A stretch of 64,000 nucleotides of DNA, taken from contig OZ245780.1 of NCBI GenBank assembly GCA_965227905.1, positions 1,612,001 through 1,676,000 on the forward strand, read 5' to 3'. Below, piece after piece: positions 8,043 to 16,679 of this stretch (positions within the stretch are counted from its first letter, which is position 1; each line of letters begins with the position of its first letter). A program made the position numbers and the translations under genes. The notes under the pieces were generated by a model. It was not told the origin of the DNA and searched no databases. It was given only the letters and a program-made list of their open reading frames with translations. This DNA is from CBDDHT01 sp965227905. Its GTDB lineage: Bacteria; Pseudomonadota; Alphaproteobacteria; Rhizobiales; Methyloligellaceae.

Positions 8043-8303
8043 ATGGGAACGGTTATCTGGCTCGGAACAGCAGTCGGCTTTGTTGCCGGGCTCATCCACG
8101 CCGTTCATCTTGTCCGGGAACATCATGCAACTGGGTCCAACGGTCTGGCGGTAACGATCTATCGCGCCATTTGGGCGTTGTTACTGTGGTCGTTGTTCGG
8201 TGCCTATCTGCTGGCTCTCTGGATTTTGGGATCGGTGCTCATGCTTCTATCCGGCGACCCTCCTGTGCAATGGCGCCGAGCGAGCATGGGGTCAGCGACA
8301 TGA
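8043..8303 (+). CDS. Small two-helix membrane protein coupled to FMO
   Basis: 86 aa. Two transmembrane helices are visible (about residues 3-22, and 38-68 covering AIWALLLWSLFGAYLLALWILG). The ATG has AGGA about 9 nt upstream. Its stop codon overlaps the start of the flavin monooxygenase gene (ATGA at 8300-8303), the usual sign of translational coupling. This suggests it anchors or partners the monooxygenase at the membrane. No family recognised. Confidence 0.7.
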   Translation: MGTVIWLGTAVGFVAGLIHAVHLVREHHATGSNGLAVTIYRAIWALLLWSLFGAYLLALWILGSVLMLLSGDPPVQWRRASMGSAT

Positions 8304-9865
8304 ATTACACAACAGTCAGAACCGCCTGCATCGTTGGTGCAGGTGTCGCAGGCCTTGCGACGGCCAAGGCACTCCGTGGTGCCGGTGTCTCCTGCACCAT
8401 CTTCGAGCGCAACGATCGGATTGGCGGTGTCTGGACCGACGGTTATCTCGATTTCGGTGTCCAGGTGCAGAAGGAGCTCTACGAGTTTCCCGATTTTCCT
8501 CTGCCCGATGACACGCCAAACTTCACGCCGGGTCCGGACTTCCAGCGTTATCTCGAAAGCTATGCTGATCATTTCGGTATTCGCGATTGCATTCGGCTGG
8601 GCGTCACTGTCGATGAGCTGGCGCAGAACGAGAACGGAACCGGTTGGCGTGTGACCTCCTCGCAGAATGGCGAACAAACAACGCAGGCCTTCGATCTGGT
8701 GGTGATTTGCGTTGGGCTCTATTCAAACGTGCCCTACATCCCAGTCATACAAGGAGTGGAGGACTTTGCGGGCAAGACGATGCATGTCTCGGATCTCAAG
8801 TCCGCGGATCAACTTGAAGGCCGGCGCGTAGCCGTCGTCGGCTATGGCAAGAGTGCCACGGATGCCGCCCTTGCCGCAGAGGCACATGCCAAGACGGCGC
8901 ACATTGTCGTGCGCAAACTGCACTGGCCGATCCCGCGAAAGCTAGCCGGCGTGTTGCCGTTCAAGTGGGGGCTGCTCAACCGGCTCACCAGCACGGTCAT
9001 TCCGCCATACAAGTCGCCGACGGCGCTGGAGCGGCGCATTCATTCGCTTGGCAGTCCTCTGGTCTGGCTTTTTTGGCGGGTGGTCGAACTTTTACTCACC
9101 CTGCAATGCCGGCTTTGGTCACGCTTTGGCACGCGTCAGAGTCTGGTGCCGGATACGCCGGTCGAGATCGACGCCTTTAGCGAAGCCGCAATGCTTCCTC
9201 AGCCCGGATTCTTCAAGAAGATCCGGTCAGGTCGTATAGATCTTCACCAGACCACCCTCGAGCGGCTGCTACCCGATGGCGCCGTGTTGAGCGACGGTAC
9301 GACCATTGACATCGACACAATCATCTTTGGTACGGGTTGGCGCAGCGACTATAGCTTTCTGTCAACCGATATTCGGGCACGGCTCGGTTTCGCGGATGAC
9401 GGCGCCTATCTCTACCGGCAGATCCTTCATCCCGGCGCGCCGGGGCTGGCATTCGTCGGATATGCGTCGACTGTCTCAAACACTCTTGCCTACAGCGTGC
9501 AGGCTCAGTGGCTCGCCGCATTGGTTTCCGGACAGCATAGCCTGCCGACTGCTGCCGTGCAGCTTGAAGACATCGCACGCTTGCGGGACTGGAAGCGGCA
9601 ATGGATGCCCTTCAGTCATGTCCGGGCCGCGCGGCTCCTTGTTCACATGCAACATTATCTCGATGAGTTGCTGAGCGACATTGGGGCAAATCCGCTTCGC
9701 AAGCGCGGCATCCTCGCGCCACTCGCGGAAGTCTTCGCGCCCTATCAGCCGAGTGACTATCGCGATGTCGTCGCCGTGGAAGGAAACGTCCACCCGTCGA
9801 CAATGCGCCCTAATAGCCGTGCAGGTTCAACACTGGATATGTCGGTTTATGCCCGACTATCCTAG
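8300..9865 (+). CDS. Flavin-containing monooxygenase (FMO/BVMO-like)
   Basis: 521 aa from the ATG at 8300, chosen because it overlaps the stop of the preceding gene as ATGA and begins directly before the FAD fingerprint. FAD-binding GAGVAG is at about residues 12-17 and NADPH-binding GYGKSATDAA near 175. Between them FAGKTMH fits the FMO/BVMO-type signature FxGxxxH. The reaction is expected to be NADPH- and O2-dependent oxygenation of a nitrogen, sulfur or ketone carbon; the substrate is unknown. The 3' end overlaps the convergent peptidase-hydrolase gene of the accessory island by 56 nt, so its last residues may have been altered by the island junction. Confidence 0.85.
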   Translation: MNYTTVRTACIVGAGVAGLATAKALRGAGVSCTIFERNDRIGGVWTDGYLDFGVQVQKELYEFPDFPLPDDTPNFTPGPDFQRYLESYADHFGIRDCIRLGVTVDELAQNENGTGWRVTSSQNGEQTTQAFDLVVICVGLYSNVPYIPVIQGVEDFAGKTMHVSDLKSADQLEGRRVAVVGYGKSATDAALAAEAHAKTAHIVVRKLHWPIPRKLAGVLPFKWGLLNRLTSTVIPPYKSPTALERRIHSLGSPLVWLFWRVVELLLTLQCRLWSRFGTRQSLVPDTPVEIDAFSEAAMLPQPGFFKKIRSGRIDLHQTTLERLLPDGAVLSDGTTIDIDTIIFGTGWRSDYSFLSTDIRARLGFADDGAYLYRQILHPGAPGLAFVGYASTVSNTLAYSVQAQWLAALVSGQHSLPTAAVQLEDIARLRDWKRQWMPFSHVRAARLLVHMQHYLDELLSDIGANPLRKRGILAPLAEVFAPYQPSDYRDVVAVEGNVHPSTMRPNSRAGSTLDMSVYARLS

Positions 9866-11969
9866 TGATCGATCGCGTTATGGAATCGATACTGTTGTCG
9901 AACGAACCATGTGTGGCTTTGATGAATTGCTCTCCCCTTTGTGAGAGATTGTCGGAGGTTTTGACTTCCCGGTCGACGACAACATACGGTTCTTGGGCGC
10001 TACTCTTCCAGACTGCGTTCCACGCTTTTATGTCGGCATGGTTATGATCATTCCGGTATGTATCCGGGCGATAGTCGATGCGCTTCCGATCCCAAGCGCT
10101 ATAGAGTCCTAATAGAGGCGTTTTATGCGAATTCTCAAGTGCGCGGCTAACAAGATAGAGCAGCGACTTTCCATAGATTGATGCAACACGATCGTCCCGT
10201 TCGTTTTTTTCGCTGAGCAGCTCAAAGTGCATATCTGCCTGGTCGATAATCTTGTCCTTCAATGCCGCACCGAATTTCTTGGTCGCAAGGTCCATCGTGC
10301 AGGCCGGCGCATAAAGGTCGAGGCCATCGATCTTGATCTTGAGGCGCCGCAGCTCGTCAAACATGTGCGCAAATACGATCGAACCAGCCGAATGGCCGAT
10401 AAGATGAATCTTGAGTTCGGGAAAACGGGTGCGCAGTTCATGAAGGTGACGGGCAAGAATGAACGTGCCCCCACCCTGATTGGCCGCCTTCGCAGCGTTC
10501 TCCTTCATTTCAGTCCAAATCGACTTGACTGCGACGCGCCGCGCAATCGCCTCCCACGTGTAATCGTTTGCCTCAGCGATTCTGTTCCCGATGTCACTTA
10601 GGACATCTCTGATCGACTCTGCCCGCAGATCCTGCTCATCCCTCGTGTCGATACCGATAGCGTCTCTGAACTGGTTGCCCAGCGTTTCAAGCAATCCCGA
10701 CTTCCAGGTTATGAACAGCGGATAGATTCCATTCTTCTTGAAATAGGGTCCCAGCAGCGCGATGCGTTGCAACGAGGCTGCTTCGTCGTTCAAACCGCCA
10801 TGGGCATAGATCATCAAATTCCGATTTGCCTGATCTTGTTTGCACCATTCAAGCACCTGTTTGTTGGCAACGATAAATGCATGCTCGACGCCGTTTGCGG
10901 CTTCGACGAGCCGTGAGGCGGGTTTGCCGTCATTCACGAGAACGAGAGAATGCAGATGGGCATCGCTCTCATCCCATTCGGTTCGGCTGTCGCTACTTTC
11001 TTTTCCATAGACGTCCAGTGCAGCTGACGCCGGCCGCGACGTTGACCACGACTGTTCCTGTAATCCCCGGCAGGTTCGTCCTCTGGGCGAAGAGCCGATA
11101 TTGGTTCTTGCGCCATAGACCGCAACCCAGGCATCCATCCCGTTGGCCAGCCAATCATCATATTTGAGTAGCGCAAATCCCTTGTAGCCCCATTTCTCTC
11201 CCCATGAATTCTGAACGATGAAGCCATCTTGATTGTAGCCGACAATAGCAAAAGCATGACCGCCCCAAAGCTGCGATGCGCCTGAAGGTTGAATGGCGGG
11301 AAGTGATTTTTTGTGATCGAAACCGACATCCCAGCCAGAATGAACAACGGCTGAAACATAGACCGCATGAACTTCCTGAATTGCGGCCTGTAAATCGGCG
11401 ATCGATTTGGTCTCGACACGGTAGTATGCACCAAGCGGCCGCTCCACCGCTTCCTCCGCCCAATTCGGATTCACAACGGATCCAGCTTTTCTCTTTGGCC
11501 ACGTATTCTCCAAACAGACTCCATGATGATGCCAACCTCTCATAGCACCCCTGCAGCTCGATCCTTCGTAGTCTTCGCCATCCCATTCGTCATATAGGCG
11601 TGCCATCTGGTAGAGCATGTGCGGGCTCACCTTGTGCTTGTAGACGGCCTTTCCGGTTGGCGAACTTGAAGTGAGTTTCTTGGCGAATTGCTTGATGTCA
11701 GGTTCTCGAATGGCCGGAATCACAAAGTCGCGAAACCAGTATTGATAGTTTATGACAGCCGCCAAACCGTAGCCCGTGCAAGCGCCATCTTTTCCTTGGT
11801 TCAGGATCAGGTCCTCGTAGAGTGGTAGGAATATCTCGATTTGCTCCTTCGTCGGGAATTCCGCTTGTATCGGTGTCAGGGGCGGTCGGTAGGGCCTATC
11901 TCGCAGGTCGAGCCGATCTGGCCGCGCATCAATCAAATACTTCTGGTTGATAATCTCTCGACTTCCCAT
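9810..11969 (-). CDS. Papain-like cysteine peptidase fused to alpha/beta hydrolase
   Basis: 719 aa. The start is ATG 11969 because GAGGAG lies 7 nt upstream; the frame continues 19 codons further without such a site. Domain 1 (about residues 45-290) is a C1 papain-like peptidase: oxyanion Gln58 and catalytic Cys64 in NQGKDGACTGYG, His238 in GGHAFAIVGYN, and Asn254 in QNSWGEKWGYKGF. A linker (about 290-340) leads to domain 2 (about 345-640), an alpha/beta hydrolase with oxyanion strand MIYAHGGLN (386-394) and nucleophile elbow GHSAGS (Ser527). There is no signal peptide or membrane segment, so it is probably cytoplasmic. It lies 95 nt downstream of the protease-nuclease gene on the same strand. 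The combination is rare in my experience; substrate and role are unknown. Confidence 0.85.
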   Translation of the reverse strand: MGSREIINQKYLIDARPDRLDLRDRPYRPPLTPIQAEFPTKEQIEIFLPLYEDLILNQGKDGACTGYGLAAVINYQYWFRDFVIPAIREPDIKQFAKKLTSSSPTGKAVYKHKVSPHMLYQMARLYDEWDGEDYEGSSCRGAMRGWHHHGVCLENTWPKRKAGSVVNPNWAEEAVERPLGAYYRVETKSIADLQAAIQEVHAVYVSAVVHSGWDVGFDHKKSLPAIQPSGASQLWGGHAFAIVGYNQDGFIVQNSWGEKWGYKGFALLKYDDWLANGMDAWVAVYGARTNIGSSPRGRTCRGLQEQSWSTSRPASAALDVYGKESSDSRTEWDESDAHLHSLVLVNDGKPASRLVEAANGVEHAFIVANKQVLEWCKQDQANRNLMIYAHGGLNDEAASLQRIALLGPYFKKNGIYPLFITWKSGLLETLGNQFRDAIGIDTRDEQDLRAESIRDVLSDIGNRIAEANDYTWEAIARRVAVKSIWTEMKENAAKAANQGGGTFILARHLHELRTRFPELKIHLIGHSAGSIVFAHMFDELRRLKIKIDGLDLYAPACTMDLATKKFGAALKDKIIDQADMHFELLSEKNERDDRVASIYGKSLLYLVSRALENSHKTPLLGLYSAWDRKRIDYRPDTYRNDHNHADIKAWNAVWKSSAQEPYVVVDREVKTSDNLSQRGEQFIKATHGSFDNSIDSITRSITRIVGHKPTYPVLNLHGY

Positions 11970-12064
11970 GCGACTACTCCTCGCCCACTGTAGTTGAAAT
12001 GGTCGCTGGCCAAGATTCAGTGCCACAAAGAGTGATCCGCCCGCGTCCTTTCAGATGTTCGGAA

Positions 12065-14254
12065 TCAATGCTTGATCGCCTCGAGACGATCCAGCGCCAC
12101 GACGGAACTTATTGCCGCTTTTGACATCACATCGGCCTTGGCAACATTGTTTGGAAATATTATTCCGGACATTTTCGATATGGCCGCAAGTGAGCGTTGC
12201 TGCTCCTCGAATTCGCCGACATCGAAACGTTCCTCCGTTGAGAGCTTCTCTAGTCCTTTAAGATCAATGGCCTTTTTTTGCTCCAGGACGAACCCGTAGG
12301 CGCGAAGCACAGGTTTGGCAGATCCGTCCTGGTCCTCGGCAACAACGACAACTTTCCAGAAGTCTAGTGGGACTCGAAAAATACCACCTCCGAAATCATG
12401 TGGAATAGCCCGCTTTTTATCTAATACCGGACCAGAAAACAAAAGCAATCGATTGCTGACGGCGTTTGCTTGATCCGCAATATGATTCTCAAGTCTTCCC
12501 CACACTCCCTTTCTGCTTGAACGATTGAAATTCTCGTGCTGAGGGGTGCAATTGGTCCAATGAAACGTATCGGAGTTGGCGAAAACGACCTCCTCCCTGG
12601 TCGCACCCCAAGCATTGTCGTCTCGGCGAACGACATGGCCACGATCAAACTTTTTTGCCGGTTTGTAGAGTTCCTCGTTATCGATCTGAAGCGCTTCGGA
12701 AATGCGCGGATCGTGTATCCATGTATCGGAACCGAATTCTTTCCTGGCGATGTCCCAACGAACTTCCGGACTGTAGTCGACATTGACTGCCGACCACATC
12801 TGCATCAGCCATTTCTTGTTCATGGCAAGCGAGAAGTGGTGATAGTCCAGCACTTGCAAGTTTCCTCGCCGGTCGGTCACCAACTCGCGCGAGCGAGATG
12901 GGTCAACGCTTGGCAGGCCGACTTCGTGATCAACAAGGAATCGGGGGTCGTAGCCTTGCCGGCGACCGTAATGTGGGTCGAATTCGAGTTTCTTCTCTAG
13001 AAACAGTCGACGTTCGGCACGCTCGGATTGGGTTGATGCTGAGACGGCCGACGAAGCAGGCTGATTGACTGTGCCGGTATACACTTTTGCCGTCCCGTAG
13101 ATCTGAACGATTGTTCTTGCCGACAAGGAACCAGCGGCGTCCGTTCGCGCGATTTCGGAAGCGTTTGCACCGGTGCGTTTCGGCGTAAAGACATCTGGTA
13201 TCGCCGAGGCACCTTCGATTGGTTGCTCGATGCTGAAGATCTCATCGCGGAGTTGATCTTGCGAGGAAGACGCCAGGTTTTGGCTCTTGAGATGCGCCGC
13301 GATTTTTGAAATGCGGACACCTTCGTTGGCAATCCACTGGATTGCCTGGACGCCTTGAGAACGGTCCCACGGTCTGTCGTCCTTGTTGAGAATTTGACCG
13401 TCCTGCGTCTTTGGCACACCGCTGTGATGTAAAGCGACGACATCCCAGAACTCGTTAAAACAGGGAGAGCCGGATGATCCTGGACGCGTATCGGTCTTGT
13501 AATGCAGAAAATTATCGAGTCGATCGACTAACTTGTTGCCAGAGGTGGCGTACATTTTGCCTCCTCCGTCTGGGTGCTGAATGATGTTGATAGCACTACC
13601 GAGAAGCGTCTTGCCTGGTTCAGGGTCCAAAACGTGGAACCGCGACTGATTGAGAGGCGTACCTTTCAGACTGCTTGTTTTGACGGCAACAACCGCATAA
13701 TCGAGAGCTTCGTCAGCCGTAAAGAACATGTCAGGGTCAAATTCGAAGACTTGGCCATCTTCGACGTCACCGCCAGAAACGAAATTGTGACCGAAGTTTG
13801 CGCCGGATTCACGCGCGTCGCCAGTGTTTCGAAGTACGTGATGGTTCGTCATCATCAGGCGGGGCGAAATCATAAAACCCGTGCCAAATCCTCGCACTTG
13901 TCCAAGCGGCCCAGAGAGAGCGACGACTCGTGCGACCGGCTGGCCTGCTTCGAGTTGCTCAACTGTCTCGGGAAGTTTCCGTCGGTCGTCCAGTCCGATG
14001 ATTCGTTCGGCGCGAATGGCGTCTGGAAGGGGTCTGGGGTGAAGCGCCTTCTCCAAGCGTCGGCCCTGCGCCCTACGCCCAAAGCGTTCGACTAACTCAG
14101 GAGATTCCACGGCGGCCGCTCCCGATGTATCCAACTTGTGTTTGATTTCGTTGCGCTGATCTTCTCGCTCTTTCCATCGATCAGCAGCTTGTCGGCCAAT
14201 CTCGATCCAAGCATCGAGCACTTCATCGATCCGCTTCATCTCTCGCGTTCCCAT
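12065..14254 (-). CDS. Trypsin-like serine protease fused to DNA/RNA non-specific endonuclease
   Basis: 729 aa from ATG 14254. Residues 1-100 are helical and charged. Residues about 105-320 form a chymotrypsin-fold protease with a full triad: His139 in TNHHVL, Asp185 in LDYAVVAV, and Ser261 in PGSSGSP. A low-complexity linker (about 325-410) leads to a NUC-type endonuclease (about 420-700) with DRGH (537-540) and NCTPQHENFN...W (568-585), the general-base and metal-binding motifs of Serratia-nuclease/EndoG relatives. No signal peptide is seen with this start. A GTG at 14368 is in frame and would add a hydrophobic N-terminus, but it lies in very AT-rich DNA with no ribosome site. The start is supported by the MG[S/T]RE motif shared with the downstream gene. 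Function is inferred as a protease-controlled nuclease effector. Confidence 0.85.
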   Translation of the reverse strand: MGTREMKRIDEVLDAWIEIGRQAADRWKEREDQRNEIKHKLDTSGAAAVESPELVERFGRRAQGRRLEKALHPRPLPDAIRAERIIGLDDRRKLPETVEQLEAGQPVARVVALSGPLGQVRGFGTGFMISPRLMMTNHHVLRNTGDARESGANFGHNFVSGGDVEDGQVFEFDPDMFFTADEALDYAVVAVKTSSLKGTPLNQSRFHVLDPEPGKTLLGSAINIIQHPDGGGKMYATSGNKLVDRLDNFLHYKTDTRPGSSGSPCFNEFWDVVALHHSGVPKTQDGQILNKDDRPWDRSQGVQAIQWIANEGVRISKIAAHLKSQNLASSSQDQLRDEIFSIEQPIEGASAIPDVFTPKRTGANASEIARTDAAGSLSARTIVQIYGTAKVYTGTVNQPASSAVSASTQSERAERRLFLEKKLEFDPHYGRRQGYDPRFLVDHEVGLPSVDPSRSRELVTDRRGNLQVLDYHHFSLAMNKKWLMQMWSAVNVDYSPEVRWDIARKEFGSDTWIHDPRISEALQIDNEELYKPAKKFDRGHVVRRDDNAWGATREEVVFANSDTFHWTNCTPQHENFNRSSRKGVWGRLENHIADQANAVSNRLLLFSGPVLDKKRAIPHDFGGGIFRVPLDFWKVVVVAEDQDGSAKPVLRAYGFVLEQKKAIDLKGLEKLSTEERFDVGEFEEQQRSLAAISKMSGIIFPNNVAKADVMSKAAISSVVALDRLEAIKH

Positions 14255-14685
14255 TCTAGTGGATAGATATGCGATGTAAAATATTGTGATGATTTGAAAT
14301 ATTATATTGAAAGTGGTTGATTTTAATGTTGATGAAGAAAAGTGTACAGAGGTCAAATTGATTATCACATATATAGCAAATCAATCGTTTTGAATTGAAA
14401 AATAAAACAGAAATCATATTTGTATATAGAGGCGAACACTGTACGATTAAGCTCTATTTTTTCAGTTCGATGCGGTTCGACGCGCTGGCTTATCGATGAC
14501 GTCGTCATACGACGCCAATCACTATACCCATTGCTGGAAGCCGCGTGCCTCTGTTCAAATGAAGGCATCGTATGGTGCAGGAGAGCTGATCCGGCGAAAC
14601 GTTTTTGGCGTCGCGGTGTCGTTGTTCAGGTCATTGGGTGGGAAACAAGTTCTGAGTGCAGAGTTCGCAGAGCCAATGCTGCGAT
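14255..14685. other. AT-rich non-coding stretch upstream of island
   Basis: About 430 bases with no convincing gene. 14255-14460 is far more AT-rich than its surroundings and probably holds the promoter of the protease-nuclease gene. A perfect TATAAT lies on the minus strand at 14301-14306, 47 nt before the start codon, but no good -35 match is visible. The dyad ATGACG-T-CGTCAT is at 14496-14508. The rest has normal composition and shows no recognisable feature. Confidence 0.5.
14301..14306 (-). promoter_or_regulatory. Possible -10 element for protease-nuclease gene
   Basis: TATAAT on the minus strand, 47 nt before ATG 14254, in an AT-rich context. There is no clear -35 hexamer at 17 nt, so this is a weak call. 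Confidence 0.25.
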
Positions 14686-15300
14686 CTAAGTCGAATCATG
14701 TTCCCGCCGAGCGGTCGACGATGTAGCCGTCCCTGCGCTGCTGCGCTCCAGAGATTCAAACCACTCAAGAACGGCCTCGCGGGATGGTGGCAGCGCCACG
14801 GCCATGCCGCCATGAAAGGCTTGCCATGCTTCCAAATAGGGCGGCCTTACGCTGGTGAGCACGGGAACGCCGGCCGAGACTGCCTCGGCGAAACAGAACA
14901 GCAGGCCATCGCCTTCGGATTCCGCCTTGCCGAACTTGTTTATGACGACCAGATCGGCGCCGGTCTCAATGGTCTTGCTGATAAACGCCCCGGCTTCGGC
15001 CAGCCCTCGGTGATCGAGACGGCAACCGCTGGAATGACGACCAAGATCCTGGGATATACCTACAACCCGGTCACTACCGACATCGAAAAGACTGAGCGGC
15101 GAGCAACACTCATCCGACAGCGTTTCCGTGCCCTGGACGGCTCCTGCAAGCACGACACCGCGCGATCGCAACTCCTTAACGATCTCGCCGAGCAGGCCGT
15201 TCACATCACAGGCGACTTCGGATTGGATCGCCGCAACGGGCTGTGGATCGGCGTTGGGCATGGTCAATGTGCTCACCTCGTCTTTTTGCGGTTCTATCAT
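14686..15300 (-). CDS. DUF2478 family nucleotide-binding-like protein
   Basis: 204 aa from ATG 15300 (a later ATG at 15261 is possible). I recognise the DUF2478 pattern: an N-terminal strand-helix unit, LRSRGVVLAGAVQ, then RVVGISQDLGRHSSGCRLD, the core VVINKFGKAESEG, and VPVLTSVRPPYLEAWQAF. Members look like small P-loop-related proteins and are often found near molybdenum or tungsten uptake genes, but their function is not established, and no molybdenum gene is visible here. It lies between the accessory island and aceF, 70 nt downstream of aceF on the same strand. Confidence 0.75.
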   Translation of the reverse strand: MIEPQKDEVSTLTMPNADPQPVAAIQSEVACDVNGLLGEIVKELRSRGVVLAGAVQGTETLSDECCSPLSLFDVGSDRVVGISQDLGRHSSGCRLDHRGLAEAGAFISKTIETGADLVVINKFGKAESEGDGLLFCFAEAVSAGVPVLTSVRPPYLEAWQAFHGGMAVALPPSREAVLEWFESLERSSAGTATSSTARREHDST

Positions 15301-15370
15301 AGGCGAAAAAGGAGAGTTTGAGACACATTGTCTCCTGGTCATCGGCAGCCGCGCGAAATTTGGCCCGAAT

Positions 15371-16666
15371 TCAAAGACAGATGCGCCGGAAATCGGCGAG
15401 GATGGTCTTGACCGTCACGAGAAACCGACCCGCGGCCACGCCGTCCACGACGCGGTGATCCCAGGACAGACTCATCGGTTGGATCAGGCGAGGCCTGAAC
15501 GCTTCCCCGTCCCAGGCGGGTTCAACCGATGATCGAACCATTCCGAATATCGCGACCTCGGGCGCATTGATGATCGGTGTGAAATTCGTGCCGCCAATCC
15601 CGCCAAGAGATGAAATCGTAAATGTTCCGCCCTGCATATCGGCAGGCCTTATTCTGCCGCTGCGTGCGTCCGCGGCCAGGTCAGCCATTTCTGCCGCGAT
15701 TTCATGGAGGCCTTTCGTATCGGCACTCTTGACGACAGGGACAACCAGCCCGTCCGGCGTGTCGGCAGCAACGCCGATATTGTAATACTGCTTGAGAACC
15801 AGCTCATCGCCATCGAGTGACGAATTGAATTTCGGATGCTCTTTGAGGGCCACGACGACGGCTTTGACGATGAAGGGGAGGATCGACATTTTCCTCCCGT
15901 CCTTCGCTTCCGAATTGATCAGCTTTCGGAAATCCTCCAGCTCCGTAATGTCTGCTTTCTCGAAGTTGGTGACATGCGGAATGATCACGGAATTTCGTGC
16001 GAGGCTCGGGCCCGAAATTCTGGCGATGCGGGATAGAGGCGTCCGGCTGATAGGGCCATATTTCGCATAGTCGACAGTGGGCCATGCCGGCAGTTCCAGG
16101 CCAAGACCTGCGGAACGACTGTCCGTAGGTCCTGCCTCCATCGCACGCTTTACGAAGCCGGTGACATCGTCTTTGGTAATGCGGCCTTTTCGACCGGTGC
16201 CAGGAACAAGACCGATTTCGACGCCGAGTTCACGGGCGAATTTCCGAACCGAAGGAGAGGCATGGGCAAGCGCCTGCGATCCGCTCGTTTGGGGTGAAAG
16301 TGCCGACGCCTGGGGGGAGGGCGTCGCGGGCGGAGCAATTGTTTCTTGTGCCGGTTTGGTTTCGATCTCTACCGGCGGTTTCTCGCGCTCTTCCTGTGTC
16401 TCGGCCGAGGGTGCGTCTTGCGCATCGTCGCTTTTAATCAATGCGATGAGGCTGTCTTTACTGACCACATCGCCGGGCGACACCTTCAACTCGACGATCT
16501 CTCCCGCGACCGTCGTTGGCACTTCCAGCGTTGCCTTGTCGGATTCAAGAACGACAACGATGTCTTCAGGTTCGACCGCCTCGCCTGCGGCGACGGAGAT
16601 TTCTATGACGGGAACGTCCTCGAAATCCCCGATATCTGGGACGCGAATTTCTGTGATTTTTCTCAT
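15371..16666 (-). CDS. aceF: Dihydrolipoamide acetyltransferase, PDH complex E2
   Basis: 431 aa. It transfers the acetyl group from lipoyl-lysine to CoA in pyruvate dehydrogenase and forms the complex core. One lipoyl domain is at residues 1-80 (lysine in LESDKATLEVP). An Ala/Pro/Glu-rich linker follows, then the E1/E3-binding domain (ASPSVRKFARELG, ending GRITKDDV) at about 130-170. The catalytic domain ends with SWDHRVVDGVAAGRF, containing the catalytic His and Asp. It follows aceE after 13 nt, so the two form one operon. There is no lipoamide dehydrogenase (E3) gene in the window, so E3 must be encoded elsewhere. Confidence 0.93.
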   Translation of the reverse strand: MRKITEIRVPDIGDFEDVPVIEISVAAGEAVEPEDIVVVLESDKATLEVPTTVAGEIVELKVSPGDVVSKDSLIALIKSDDAQDAPSAETQEEREKPPVEIETKPAQETIAPPATPSPQASALSPQTSGSQALAHASPSVRKFARELGVEIGLVPGTGRKGRITKDDVTGFVKRAMEAGPTDSRSAGLGLELPAWPTVDYAKYGPISRTPLSRIARISGPSLARNSVIIPHVTNFEKADITELEDFRKLINSEAKDGRKMSILPFIVKAVVVALKEHPKFNSSLDGDELVLKQYYNIGVAADTPDGLVVPVVKSADTKGLHEIAAEMADLAADARSGRIRPADMQGGTFTISSLGGIGGTNFTPIINAPEVAIFGMVRSSVEPAWDGEAFRPRLIQPMSLSWDHRVVDGVAAGRFLVTVKTILADFRRICL

Positions 16667-16679
16667 TCTTCGCGCTTTC

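Noticed and set aside
14255..14368. N-terminal extension of the protease-nuclease with a hydrophobic helix
   Set aside because: It is translated from very AT-rich DNA, has no ribosome site, and the downstream partner shares the MG[S/T]RE start.
14496..14508. ATGACG-T-CGTCAT dyad as an attachment site or operator
   Set aside because: No second copy and no integrase were seen; short dyads of this size occur by chance.
9810..14685. Integrative element with direct-repeat ends
   Set aside because: No integrase, transposase or flanking direct repeats could be found; the nearest tRNA gene is about 2 kb away and looks intact.
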